From contig NC_020170.2 in NCBI RefSeq assembly GCF_000224145.3, forward strand, positions 191,001 to 255,000: a stretch of 64,000 bases of DNA, given 5' to 3'. Shown here one piece after another: positions 1 to 13,200 of the stretch (positions are counted from its first letter, which is position 1; every line of letters begins with the position of its first letter). The position numbers and the translations under genes were made by a program. Origin of the DNA: Ciona intestinalis (lineage: Eukaryota > Chordata > Ascidiacea > Phlebobranchia > Cionidae). The notes under the pieces were generated by a model that saw only the letters and a list, made by a program, of their open reading frames with translations, did no database searches and was not told the DNA's origin.

Positions 1-3000
1 GCTTCGACAACCCCACCAGCTTCAGCAACAGCTTCCATACCAAGTTTCATGTTAGGCACATAATTCATGGAGTCAAAGATACGAAATATGTCCATTCCAT
101 TTGCAACAGCCAACTCACAAAACCTGTTAACAAGTTGCATCATATGTAAGCATGTAGTAATACAATGATTCACATTAATTAAACAAATATTGCAAAACAT
201 TGCTCATCTCTATTTATGATATATTTTTGTACATACTTCTTAACAACATTATCTGGATATGTTGTATAGCCAACACCATTAGCTCCACGCAGTAACATTT
301 GAAATGGAATATTCGGAATAAGTTGACGCAGTGTACGTAATCTTTCCCATGGACATTCATGTAGAAACCGTAAAGCAACATCAAATGTTGCACCTATTAA
401 AAAAGGATATCACACTAAATAACAAAGCGTAACTAATTTTTTCTTTACCAGGACTGTCATTATAATACAGATGTTTCTAAATGATGGACTTCACAACAAT
501 CTGTATCATATAGGTATAATCTTAAATACCTCCCCAGTTCTCCAATGAAAATAAACCGTTCAACTGTTGTGAAACAAACGGGGCGATTCTTGCAAGATCG
601 TAGGTGCGCACTCTAGTGGCAAGAAGTGATTGATGAGCGTCCCTCATCGTCGTGTCTGTCAACAACAATCCTTTGTGTTGGCGGATACTTTTGGCAAATT
701 CCTCTGGACCGTCTTCTAGCAGCACGTTCCTCCAACCTCGAGGATAGTTTGATGACGAACCTGACAACAAACATATATTGCTGTATCTGTATGTGATCTA
801 TTTCTTGGGCAAGACCCATAACAAAACACAATAAATAATCATGTGCACAGTTTGCTCCAATGACAAACCTGCAGGAAGTTCAGGTAGTTGTGGTTCATTG
901 TAAGGAGGTATGTTTGATGTTGGTAGTGGTGTGGAGGGTCCGTTCACCATAACTTGTGCCAAGTAACGCATAAGTCGACCAGCACGATTTTGACTTGGTT
1001 GCATTTTAAATAACTAAATAAACAATAAATATAGAACGAATTAAGCTACATAAATTAAAGTTTGCAAACTTGTAAGCATTATTTTTATTTGGAATGAAAT
1101 AATTGCCAATAAAGATATTTCAGAGAAATCAACTTATTGATGACATCTCACCTGTGGGTTGTTGTCAATGAACTGGGTTGTGATGGTTCCATGTAAGAAT
1201 GTTTCATCTTGAATCACATTGAGTAAGAATGGGATGTTTGTCTACGATAATTGAAATTATTACATGTATAATCCACAAAAAATATTAGTAACATAGTTAT
1301 AACGCAGGTGCCCGGAAATCTTAAATCCATTGTACACAAAATATATTTGCATCAAAAACAATTTTAGATTAATATTATGCTCCAAAACAATATTGTGTGT
1401 ATTATAACAAAATAGTAATGTAATAAATCCCATTTTGAGTTTATTATTGATCGTATTTACCTTAACACCTCGTATCCTGAATTCACGCAACGCACGATGC
1501 ATTTTCTTGGCAGCTGACGGCATGTCACCAGCGTGAGAAATCACTTTTACAAGTAACGAGTCATAATAAGGAGAGACAATAGCTCCTGCAAAAGCTGATG
1601 CACTGTCTAGTCTAATGCCCATGCCCTCTCCACTACGGAACACCTGCAACACACAGAGCCTGTAGGTATACTAAAACAACTTGCATAGTGGTCAGATTAC
1701 TGCACAAGTTCTTCCCAGGATAAACAAGTGACATGTTGAACAACAGTGCAGCACACACACCTATCAAAAACACCCAATTTATTGCTACCTCTATCCTTCC
1801 AGTGTCAGGTCTAAAATCATGGGCAGGATCTTCAGTTGTAACTCTGCACTGTATTGCACAGCCATTAACTTGAATCTTTTCCTGCGTCAACCCAAGATCA
1901 GGTAAAGTATATCCCTCAGCCAATCGTATTTGTGATTGAACCAAATCCACTCTGTTTCATACAATTTAATTACAACAATGGAGTTGCATTTGCATATACC
2001 ACCTTTAAACAACATACCCCGTTATTTGTTCTGTTATCGTGTGTTCCACTTGTAATCGTGAATTCACCTCAATAAAATAATGACGACCCTACAAACAATA
2101 CAATTCCATCTTAAACAGTTTTTCCTGTGACTTATATTGGGTTACCAGTAAATATAAGATACATCATTATCTATGAATCATTATAATCGTCTTCATCACA
2201 ATAATCATTGTGACATATGAATGATTGTTAAACTTGTGCAAGATCCTGTCACTTTGGTTTATTTCAACAATGTTGATTGTAACAAAATGAACCAGTTTAA
2301 GGTTTAGTTAGCACATACGTAAGTGTTTTTGGGGGGGATTTTATATTTTGTTGGTACATGACAAATTGACAATACATAAGGGTCTATTGGGCTGGAGAAT
2401 TCGTTGTTAAGTGGCTTACCCAAGCAGATGTATATATAATGGTAGATTAGTATCGGTGTCTAGCCTTGAACTTAGTGTCTTTATCGAACAAGCTATGATA
2501 AAAGGTTACATTTTTGAAACGCAACTCCACAACTGAATATTTTATATAAAAAAACATAAAATAAAACACAGCTAAAATGAAATAGCAAACCTGTGCATCC
2601 AACAAGAACTCAACTGTCCCAGCATTTTCATAATTGACATGTTTAGCAATTTTCAAAGCATCATCTGCGAGTATGCGGCGTAAACCAATGGGTAAATTGA
2701 ACGCTGGAGCAAGTTCCACAACCTTTTGATATCTCCGTTGAATTGAACAATCACGCTCATAAAGATGAACCATATTGCCAAGTTGATCACCTTGTATAAA
2801 ATATTTTTTTTAAAAGTAGATGATTAAACAAGTAACACAAACAATCCAAATATTGCATTTTCACAGAAAAAAGAGCCGGGCTCTTTAAGCAAACACTATG
2901 ATAACAGAACAATAAAGTTACCTAATATTTGAACTTCAATATGGCGTGGACCTTCCAAATATCGCTCTATGAACATGGACCCATTTCCAAAGGCTTTTTC

Positions 3001-5023
3001 AGCCTCCGAAACCGCCCGGTTGAAATTGTCTTCTAATTCCTGATAAACATGAGAATCAATTTTAATCAGCAAGCTTTAACATTCTGGCTATTTAAATCTG
3101 TAGCCTACAGCTTTATGCGGCAAATAGGCTACATCATTTTAAATTTCTAAATAAACTTTTAAAAAAAGAAGTTTTGATCTTGAAACCTAAAAAGGGGGAA
3201 CTTTAAAATTCCAAGAAACTGAAAAAAGTTACAGAAAAAAACGTTAATGTGACTGCTGATTTGATAAAGCATTCTGTAATGATGATAGCAGCCATTTTTT
3301 GAAGATTACACAGTGTGGAACCTATTTCAAATTAAATTAGTTATAGAAATTTAAATTCTGTAAAAGCGGTGACCAATACATGCTTTAACTTACGGACATC
3401 TGATTAACAAATCGCATGCCTCGCCCACCACCACCATATGCTGCCTTGAATATTACAGGGAAGCCATATTTTTGCACAAATGATTTTGCTTCGTCAAGTG
3501 TTGTGACCGGCTCATCAGTACCAGGCACAACTGGAACACCTGCAGTCGCACAAATGTATGAATAATTTATTTGTCTCAATCATACTTTTGTCTCATTCAA
3601 GGGGTAGACACCAACAAAAAATCAAAATTTGTGTAGGCCTGTTGATAGAAATGCTCAAATCGAAATGTAAAACAGCTGCTAAAAAATGCTGAAGTAAATA
3701 AAATTATTTCAGCCATGCATGGAATTTCCCATAAGAAAAAGTATTATTTAATTTTGACCAATTCTAGTTTTGAAAACTACTAAAGAAAGTAGTTTTTTTA
3801 TATTTTAGAAATGATATATCAAATTTGAAGCAATTTTGTTTAGGCTTATGTAATTTGTTTATGCTGTAATTGTGTTTTATTACATCACACATGTTATTGT
3901 TGTACAAGCAATAATCCAGTGATATACCATTATCGTTACGCATTGCTAAACCTATCAGTTATCACCAAAAAGTTGGTATTTTTTGCATTATTTAACTAGC
4001 AAAAAGATTGTGGATGATGTGATGGTATCACACTGTCTCTTATGACTAAATAACTGTACCTGCAGCAATAGCAATCTTTCTTGCAGCGACTTTATCTCCC
4101 ATTTGTTGAACAACATCCGGCGTGGGTCCAATGAATTTAATCCCCGCTTGTACACATGCATGGGCAAAATCTGATCGTTCAGATAAAAACCCATAGCCTG
4201 GGTGAATAGCATCAACACCAACATCCTGTTAAATATGTTTAAAGTTTTCTGTACTTGTAAGCAAAATAAATTAATAAAACCTTAGCAGTTGCAATTATTT
4301 CTGGTATGTGTAGATAGGCATCAACAGGTTTTAGCCCTTTCCCAATCAAGTAAGATTCATCAGCTTTCTGTCGGTGCATGTGTTGCGTGTCCTGCTCAGA
4401 ATAAACAGCAACCGTTCGAATTCCCAGCTCAGTACAAGCCCGAAAAACCCGAATTGCGATTTCTCCACGATTGGCCACGAGAACCTTTTATAAATAATAC
4501 AGGAGAATAAAAGTAAGCAAATATTATTCTCAAAGCAAGATACATCAATATTAGTATAGCACTATACTAAGAACAAAATAATGTTCTTTAAAAATTCATT
4601 AAAAAATAAAAACGCTTGCAATACTTATACAATCTGCTTTCATTATATATGTATCTCACAATAATTTTTTCAGACTGTTTTTTTTGCAACAACAATAACG
4701 CCAATATAACAAACTTGCTGTGGTATGAAGAATAACCTAATGGTCCGTATTGGTTTGTATGCTCACTATGATATTATAATAAGTCAACCTTATTTATTGG
4801 TTTCACTGTGGACTCCATGTTGGATCGGGATCGGGGGTGCATAATCCCAACCGGAAATGAAGTTTTATAAGATCTCCATGTCTGAAATAAAAATTAACAT
4901 TAAAAAGGGTTTTTTAACTTGAAAAATAAAACTTACAATGATTTGTGGGGCTCCATTTGCTGAACGCAGATGACTTGCTCTTTTTGCCGATCGCAAAGAA
5001 ATATTTAACTTTGACGAAAGCAT
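1..5023 (-). CDS. PC: Pyruvate carboxylase, N-terminal two-thirds (partial, 3' end outside window)
   Basis: Mitochondrial biotin enzyme that carboxylates pyruvate to oxaloacetate. Coding exons, all complement: 4937-5023, 4789-4881, 4281-4484, 4060-4225, 3394-3539, 2922-3039, 2591-2790, 2018-2088, 1789-1951, 1461-1643, 1152-1241, 869-1013, 530-760, 237-393, 1-123 (partial). Exon 1 is Arg/Ser/Lys-rich without acids, as in a mitochondrial presequence. The biotin carboxylase domain begins at [16 protein letters not shown], has the ATP-grasp loop [11 protein letters not shown] and the signature [18 protein letters not shown]. The carboxyltransferase domain shows [19 protein letters not shown] (metal/pyruvate site) and [20 protein letters not shown]. 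The C-terminal part, with the biotinyl domain, lies beyond base 1. I chose the ATG at 5023; an AG acceptor sits seven bases before it. Identity is not in doubt; exon ends are by-eye calls. Confidence 0.95.
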
Positions 5024-5582
5024 ACTTGGTCTTATGAGAGACAACAATGCTTTGTTTTATTAGTTTTTAACCCTTTGTAAAATGAACTTTAGATTTACAA
5101 AACCAGTCCTGACAAAGGTATTATAAAAAAGAAAAAGAAAAAAAACCTGCATACGAGAGAAAATATACTACTGACTACTGAGTTGGAGTTGTCATTGACC
5201 ATTAAGTGTTTTGCCAAATAGCACACACAATGATAACAACACCAAACATCTAACCCAGCAGTCTCCTTTGATTATGAACATGGAAATGTTAAAAAATAGG
5301 TAATAAAATAAACAGTTTTTTATATCAACTGCCAGTAAATTTATTAGAAAAAAAAATATATATATATATACATATAAATATAAAAGAAGTGCTTTTAACT
5401 TCTAAGTTTTTAAAATAATGCTAAGTTTTTAAAAATCCTATAAAATCCTCTTCCTTGTGACGAAGTAATAAAAATAAAGTACATGTCTTGCATCGGTTAG
5501 ATCCCACGCACTATAACCAAAAGATACCAGGTTCAACCCGACAATGCTGGTATCACTGTGAACGATTGAGCATACATTTTTC

Positions 5583-5733
5583 GGTGCTAGTGAAGAGTCT
5601 TCCCCCCCTTACGTTATTTGCTAACCACTAACCCCTATAACCACTAACCCCCTAACCATCAACACCTTACCCCTCAACCTAGGGGTTAGTGGTTAGCAAA
5701 TAAGGTGGGTGGGGGAGATTCTTCACTAGCACC
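5583..5733. repeat. Foldback element with ~50-bp inverted arms
   Basis: The left arm begins GGTGCTAGTGAAGAGTCTTC and runs into TTATTTGCTAACCACTAACCCC. The right arm is its near-perfect reverse complement, ending CTTCACTAGCACC. The short loop consists of telomere-like CTAACCCC words. There is no coding capacity. A copy of one arm end lies at 39017-39054, so this is a dispersed family and not a single palindrome. Confidence 0.8.
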
Positions 5734-6077
5734 CATTTTTCTTAACCCAGTGTGAGCTAGTTAGTTATTAAAGTTGTCAACCATACATACAACAATTACC
5801 GATAAAGATACATACATGTTAATTGTATGTGCGCACAAGGTGTATAAACAGCACACCTGTGTTAAAACGACTGTCGTTGCTCCTTTACGCGAGATAAATT
5901 GTCATTTATCCTAACATAAAGTATTATTACTGAACAAAAAATACTATAATACTTCTGCTACAACTTTTAAATTTAATATTAAAGTATAGTCTAAACTAAA
6001 TTTGCAACATTCTGGTCTCTACCCAGATACTTACAACTGACTGCAGCAATTCTTTTCCGGTGTTTACACGCACGCAG

Positions 6078-6085
6078 TGACGTCA
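6078..6085. promoter_or_regulatory. Consensus CRE (TGACGTCA) upstream of pyruvate carboxylase
   Basis: A perfect palindromic TGACGTCA in a short CpG-rich patch about 1 kb 5' of the PC start codon. ATF/CREB factors bind this word. It could mark the PC promoter, with a first non-coding exon between here and 5023. No expression evidence is available from sequence alone. Confidence 0.35.
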
Positions 6086-7235
6086 TGGCTACGTGATGAG
6101 TTGAACGTATACGAACAACAAAAACAACAACAGCAGTTGCTCAAGCCATTTCAAGAACTCGATTTTAAAAGTTTTGTAAGTTTAGAAACGTATTTTAACT
6201 TAAATATAAACGTTTCACTAACTTCTGTAGCTACAGATTTAAATTATCGTCGAATCGTCTGGGTTATTATCAAAGGTACAAAGTCCAAACGCGTGTGTTG
6301 TGGTCACGTGTTTTAAATACTATAAACACGGGGAACTTCGTTCATTAGGTATTTTGACCCAGCTGATAACAAATTGTTATTATTAATATTATTATAAATG
6401 TTTCTTGGTTCTTAAAAGTTTATTTTTTTTAAATTCAACCTGGGCAACACAGCATCAAAAACCGCATAGCAGAAAGTCAGAAACTTTACCAGAATGTTAA
6501 CATCGAGGGTTCATTAAGTTGAATAAACTGGGATACTTTAAATTGCAATTCAACCAACAAATATGACTTATCATGTGCCACGTCACGTTATAAAGGTCAA
6601 ACACGTTGTTTTTACTTTGTCTTCAGTTTATTTGAAGCCTTTTATTTTTATTATTTTATAGATGTTTCCAAAATCGCTAAACTGCTATATATGTGCTGTT
6701 GCTGCCAGGTATAATATAAGTTTGATACAGTCTAGTTAGCAGCTAATAAAGCCCAAATCAAACCGCCGTTGCAACGTCTTTCCCTTATCGGAGCCCTTAT
6801 CAAACTGTTATCCACCAATATAATTTAACCTGACAAAGGCAACATAAGAAAGACAATTAAGTTGCAAAAGTGCTTTAGCCGACTTATAACATGCCTGGCA
6901 GCAACAAACTTTTGAGCCAAATAGGTGAACGCCCCCTACACACCCCTCGCTATGATTGGTCAAAATTAAGGTATTGTCTTGACGTTTTGCGCTTACGACA
7001 CAATAACACCGGCTGCGCGGGCTTCACTTTAAAGATCGTGGCTGTGATAGGCTGATGAGCTGGCATTCCATTATACCTTATTTGATGTTCTCGTAATTGT
7101 ATCAAAACATTTCTCACAACAACGCAGATAACATTTAAACTTGAATTGTAATTTACACCTCATTTCTCTGTTTCTACAATCATAAACGTAAATGTACACG
7201 ATTTGAACTTCTTTTAAACCTACACTACAGATGGT

Positions 7236-10200
7236 TACATTTTGGTGAAAGAAAATTGATCCTTAGATTCATTCATTGCGTCATTCTCGAACACGTCACT
7301 CGTGTAACTTGGTGGTCGTTTATCCACCGTGACGTCAGTAGTTGCATCGTCAGGATCAGAATCGAGATGAAGATCTTTCCTACTGAGGTGTGCAACGACA
7401 CCTGCGCCGATGGAATCACCGAGAACATTGACTGTGGTTCGAAGTCGATCGCTGTAAACAAATCAACCTATTATATTGCAGAGTCATAGAAACACGTATG
7501 ACTTTTAGTCTCTACTTTCGTCCCGTACAAACCCCTTACCGCCTTTTTACGCGTCAAATTCATCGGTCTCACAATGTGGGATTAGTAAAGCATAGCTAAT
7601 TTTTTGGAAACACTTTAGGCCTATAGTGTGTAGGTCAAGATTTTTATTGTAACGTTTAGGGCGGTGCTAGTGACTGTGACATCACTTCTCACACGTCTAC
7701 ATTTCACAGTCAGAATAAGCTCTATTTCGACGATCCGCGGCAGTGGAATCGTTAGTCTAGCCGTAGTGCTTATATAGTTTTTTGAAATGTCGTTGGCGAT
7801 TAGTATTTTAAATCTAAATAGGTACAAATTACTGTGTTGCTTAGTTACTTGTTGACAGGTTCTTAAAAATGCGCCATTTAATTAAAGTTTATGTTTAAGT
7901 TAATTAATGTTTACGGTATATACAGTAGGTTGGGGGAAGACGGGACACTTTTTACCTCTATTTTCTCGCCCCGTTTAGTAGTAAACAAAGAACATTCAAG
8001 AAATTATAAAACTATATGCTCACGACTCCCATTGGCCGTTAGTAATTGTTTACAACACGATCCGGATATTTATATATTATGTGCTAAAGGTGTCCTATCT
8101 TCCCCTACCCTACTATACATTTAATTTTTATTAATCGGGAAATTAATCTTTACTATTTTATTTAGTTTTGATTCTAAACATTTATTCTTAATTTTATAAA
8201 TATATAATTGGTTTGATTTTATCAAGAGATATAGACATATGATGTGAAAAAATATGTTAAAATGACTGACAGAAACACAGTTGCTCGACGGAAAAGAATG
8301 TGAGTCAATTATACGTGCACAAAAAACGTTACCAACGTTTGGTGAAAAATAATCTACAGGCCCACTACCTGCCCAATAAAACGACAATTCTCGCCATGTG
8401 ATCATGCATACATTAAGTAGGGTCACTCATACAACTTACAGAAGCCAATCAATTGCAAGGATAAGTGTAATGTCTTCAGTTGGTAGGCCCACCGCAGTCA
8501 ACACGATGATGAGGGTTACCAACCCAGCCTGTGGCACTCCAGCAGCACCAATGCTTGCGAATGTTGCAGTGACACTTTAAAAGTTTTTTCCACAGTGAAA
8601 CGAAGTTAAGTTTTAATGCACTTATTGCTGTTTATATAATACGTTTATAATTATTAATAAATAAAATAAGGCGCCGTGGCAAAGTGTTTAGCGCGCCTGC
8701 CTGTAACCCAGGAATAATGAACTCAAGGCTTGTCGCTGCTACCATTGTGGGCGTATGTGTCCTTGGGCAAGACACTTAACGGCAATTTCTCCAATCCAGT
8801 GGTTCCTAATTGGTTGTCCAAATTATCAGCCATATAGTGGGGTGAGGGAAGATGGGACACATTTAGCACAAAATATATAAATATCCTGGTCCTGTTTTAA
8901 ACAATTAACAACGGTCTATGAAAGTCGCGAGGACAAGGTTTTATATTTCCTCGAATGTTCTTTGTTTACTACCAAAATGTACGGGAAAATAGAATGAAAA
9001 GGTGTCCCATCTTCTCCCATCCTACTATATATAAAAAAACAAAAAGTGATAATCACCCACAAAGTTAACATACGTATATTGTAACTCGTAATCTGGCACA
9101 AGGTGTTAAACTCGTGTGATATACCGTCGTTTTCCGGCCACCCGAGGACAAAGTAAGTTACATTCATCCGATGTGTTTTTAATTTATGCTTCCCATTGGT
9201 TCTGTTTTGGTGCGTTATACTTTCTTGTGATTGTCTATATAATATACAACCCTATTTTTATAAATTAGCTCCTTGATGAAGATAAATACCTGACAGTAAC
9301 TATCTGACCAAAGTTCAGAACAATCCCATTTGCTTGTGCGATGAATATGGCTGCTACCGCCTCGTATAAAGCCGTCCCGTCCATATTGATAGTGGCTCCG
9401 ATTGGAAGAACGAACCTTAACAAATGTATAAGGTCTCGACATATTTTCAGTGGATGTAATAATTGTCACATATTAATCCTCATACACCGAACAACTTAGA
9501 GACAACTACCCATGCTCGTTTACGATTTACTAACTATTGAAACTTTCTGGATAATTGTTTTGTCTTTATATGAATTTAAATTTGGCAACGATGTTCACAT
9601 TCTCACCTCGTTACTCGTTTATCAAGTTTGTTGTTTTGTTCGAGACAATTCACCGTGACTGGCAGGGTCGCCGAACTGGACGATGTTGCAACTGCAGTTA
9701 GAAGTGCCTATAACATAAATATTATTTTGTCGTTTCAGTTATTACGGCAAGACTGCAGTAATAAAGGAGGGTGGGAAAATGGGACACCGTTAGAACATAT
9801 TATCCAAATATCTTAAACATGTAACACCAGTCTATGGGAGTCTTTTCTTTTCTTTGTTTACCACATCTTCCTCTACCCTTCTCTCTCTACAAGACGTTAT
9901 ATTAACACAAGATTAAGGTAAAAAAAGTGTGGAAAAAGAGATCTGTACACTTGCTGAGTCGGAATTAAGGACTAACCCAAAGATTGGATGAATTGGAAAC
10001 AATTCTTCCAATAATTCACAGTGAACTGTTTCATTGGTAAACTTAGATGAAACTATAGTCCATTGCAATAATATACATAAATAACATAATACTCCACATA
10101 AGGACATTTTATACATAGATACAGTAGCGTGATATGGGGTAAGACATAATATACAAATATCGTGTTTTGGTGCCTTTTATTACCCTTTGTGTATGGTAAA

Positions 10201-13200
10201 ATGTATATGCAAATAGCGATACGCATTAAGTCGTCATTTGGTAACTCACTAATGGCGTTATTTTGCATGGTCATTGGTTAATGCGTGTATCAACATTGAG
10301 TTGGCTTATTTTGGCGCAATATTGTTAAATCGTTCATAATATAATTTCTAATATTTATTGTACTATCCTTAACTAAAAACTGTAAAAATAATACCCACAA
10401 AAGATTATAGGCCTTTAAAAGTTAAACTGTCCTTCCCGTTCTATTTTTCTTTACTCGCATAATGCGCGAATAACAACCAACCTCCTACAGCAGATGACAC
10501 GCTTACGACTTTATGCGTTCTAACTTTGTTCTTGCGAGTAAATATGCGAGTACTTACAAGCATTACAGTTACCATGCAAAAAGGGTATATGGGAATCGTG
10601 AGGATACAATTTTATAAATAGATGAATGCTCTTGGTTTACTACCAAATGGGACGAGAAAAACGAACTTAAAGGTGTCCCATCCCCCCACCCTGCATCTTA
10701 AAAGTAGATCACAGAACTTTACCTGAAGAACACCCGACAAGTAGGCGAATGGGTTCTTCCGTACAACAATAAAGTATATAAGGGGCAGAACTAATATCCC
10801 ATGAATTGCTAGTCCTGCAATCACTGTCGCCATGTATAGCCCTAACTGTTCCAATACCTACAAACATTATAAAGATTATTTGTGGCAGGACAACTTATAT
10901 CTTATATAGGCAGCTTTATAAGTTGACCTACTCTGGTACATCGTCAGTAATAAATATTTAAACACAAGCAAAGAGCTAAACTCCGAACCGATTATCTTCA
11001 ATATTTACCTTTGCTGGGTCTTCCATTTTCATGATCTCACCGGCAATAAGAAAGATTATCCCGATCGGTGCATACCTGTATATAATTCCACAATGAGGTG
11101 AAATCTAAAGCATACGCACCTGGTATGCATGACGTACCAAATTACGATTCCTACAATCTTCATTACGGCTTCATTAAATGCTGAAAAGAACTTAACCAAT
11201 ATTACACCTTCATCTCCCATTCTCCCAATGATAATACCGAACGTGATACAGAAACTGATCATTCCGAGCACATTGATACCTAGTTTGTAACTTCCAACCT
11301 GTAAAAGCATTGTGGAAAGTTGTAAACATATTACCTCTGACTTAGAAGTCAGGCGCTTATACCACTGTGACACGGCTGCGCGTGAGATTTTCGATTTCAA
11401 AACTGGCAAGATATCGTAGTTTAGAATTATAGTACACACTCATAGGATCTCGGGCTGTATTGGTTGGGAGTTTCAGACATATTGGGGTAAATTAAGGCGG
11501 GGCACAGCATAAATATAAGGGAACTTACCAATCTATAATCGATTGTCACATTCTGTTCCACAACCGTCGTCACTTGATAACCAACTGTTGTACCGATTGT
11601 TTCGTTGACAATAGGCAACAATGAGGTAATATTCCTTTCTTCTGTGATTGGTTCTCTCATTGTTTGGTACTGTGACGTAATAAACAAAGTAGTACAGCTA
11701 TAACATTTAACCCATTGGGCAACTGAATGCAAATATGCATTCTGAAACAGAAGTTTACAAAAATCGTGTCACTTATAGCAAAAAAAAAGTTTTAGATTTG
11801 TTTTTTTTTAAATAAATTACCGACCGATATTATAGTAGGTTGGGGAAGATGGGACACCTTTTCATTCCATTTTCTCGTCCCATTTGGTAGTAAACAAAAA
11901 ACATTTGAGAAGTTATAAAACTGTATCTCCACGGCTTCCATAGACCGTTATTAATTGTTTAAAACACGATCAGCACATTTGGATATTATGTGCTAAACGT
12001 GTCCCGTCTCCCCCACCCTATTATAACGTTTAAAAAAATAATAGCATTTTTTTTCATTTGGTTTGAAAGTAGTGATATATTTTTTAGAAACCCTATCCTA
12101 CCAAACATCAATGTTTTACTTTAATTTTCTTTGAGAAAAAGCTATTCATTTTTATCTTCCCGTTGTTTGGACTCCCTTCTGTAAGTTACCGGTTGGGTAA
12201 AATGCGGTTTTGTAAACCTTAGTTATTTTTACAAATGTTTTGGGTATTCCAAGATTTTTTATAAAGTCTTGGTGTTATTTAACATCCTTTTTCTGCTACT
12301 GAAATGTGAAAAACACAAACCCGTCTTGCCAGAGAGGAATAAACTTAGTCGGTAAAAACAGAACTTCAACGCACCTGTTGAAAACAAGCTTGAACCAAGT
12401 TCTCTGGAAACAAGTTCCTGCAGAAGTTAAATATTAAACCGCTTTACGGTAAAGCCATAAACAAAGTATTCTAGCGGTTGATGACCTGTTTATTACAAAT
12501 GTTTATTGCGTATATTATTGTATGCTCGGTATGTTGTGGCCATGGATAATGACTTTACCTTATGAGGTCGGTTAAAGCATCGACAGCTTCGACGCTAATG
12601 CTACTTCCTGTAGAATCAATCGTTTCCTTCCCCGCTCTCCCTGTGGTTGAATGGAAATATGAAACTTGCGGTGTTAAAGTGGTTAGCGCGTCTGTCTGTA
12701 CTCAATCGCATGTCATGGGTGTGACATTATGTGTCCTTGGGTAAGACAGCCTTAACCCAGTGATCACTTATAGGTTGTGGTCAGACATACAAAAAAAAAA
12801 CTCTCAGAGTTACTTGGTAACTTTTTAGCTGCTGGCACGAGGTGTATATGAAACAGAACATCCGTGTTATGACGATTGTACTTTAACGGCCACGCAAGGA
12901 TAAAAAAATTACATTTGTTCATTCATTATGTACTACTATTACGTCAAATTATACTGTAACCTTACCTGGGTTAATTGTAACCACAAGAACAATTCCTATA
13001 ATCACAGCAATAAGCGTAGTTGTCATGTAGTACGTGACAGCCAAAGCTCCCAATTTTCCTGACGCTTTTTGATCAAGTGTGGCAACTCCTATCCGGTTTA
13101 AAATGGTATTAGTCTGTTTGAAATATAAACCAGAGTCAAAATAAAACCTGTGATTAGACTGCATACGATAAGCGGCAGAATCATCATTTTGAGCATACGA

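Larger units (their letters stand above)
5024..7235. other. Intergenic region between PC and SLC1 (5' side of PC, 3' side of SLC1)
   Basis: Both neighbours are on the minus strand, so this holds the PC promoter and the SLC1 3' untranslated region. Contents seen: a TA microsatellite near 5349-5372, the foldback element, a CRE-type site at 6078 and otherwise AT-rich unique-looking sequence. No ATG-initiated ORF here looks coding. Confidence 0.6.

Noticed and set aside
6077-6316. Plus-strand ORF with a glutamine run (YEQQKQQQQ) next to the CRE
   Set aside because: It opens with GTG, has no in-frame ATG before a stop upstream, and no family similarity. The CAA repeats explain the openness.
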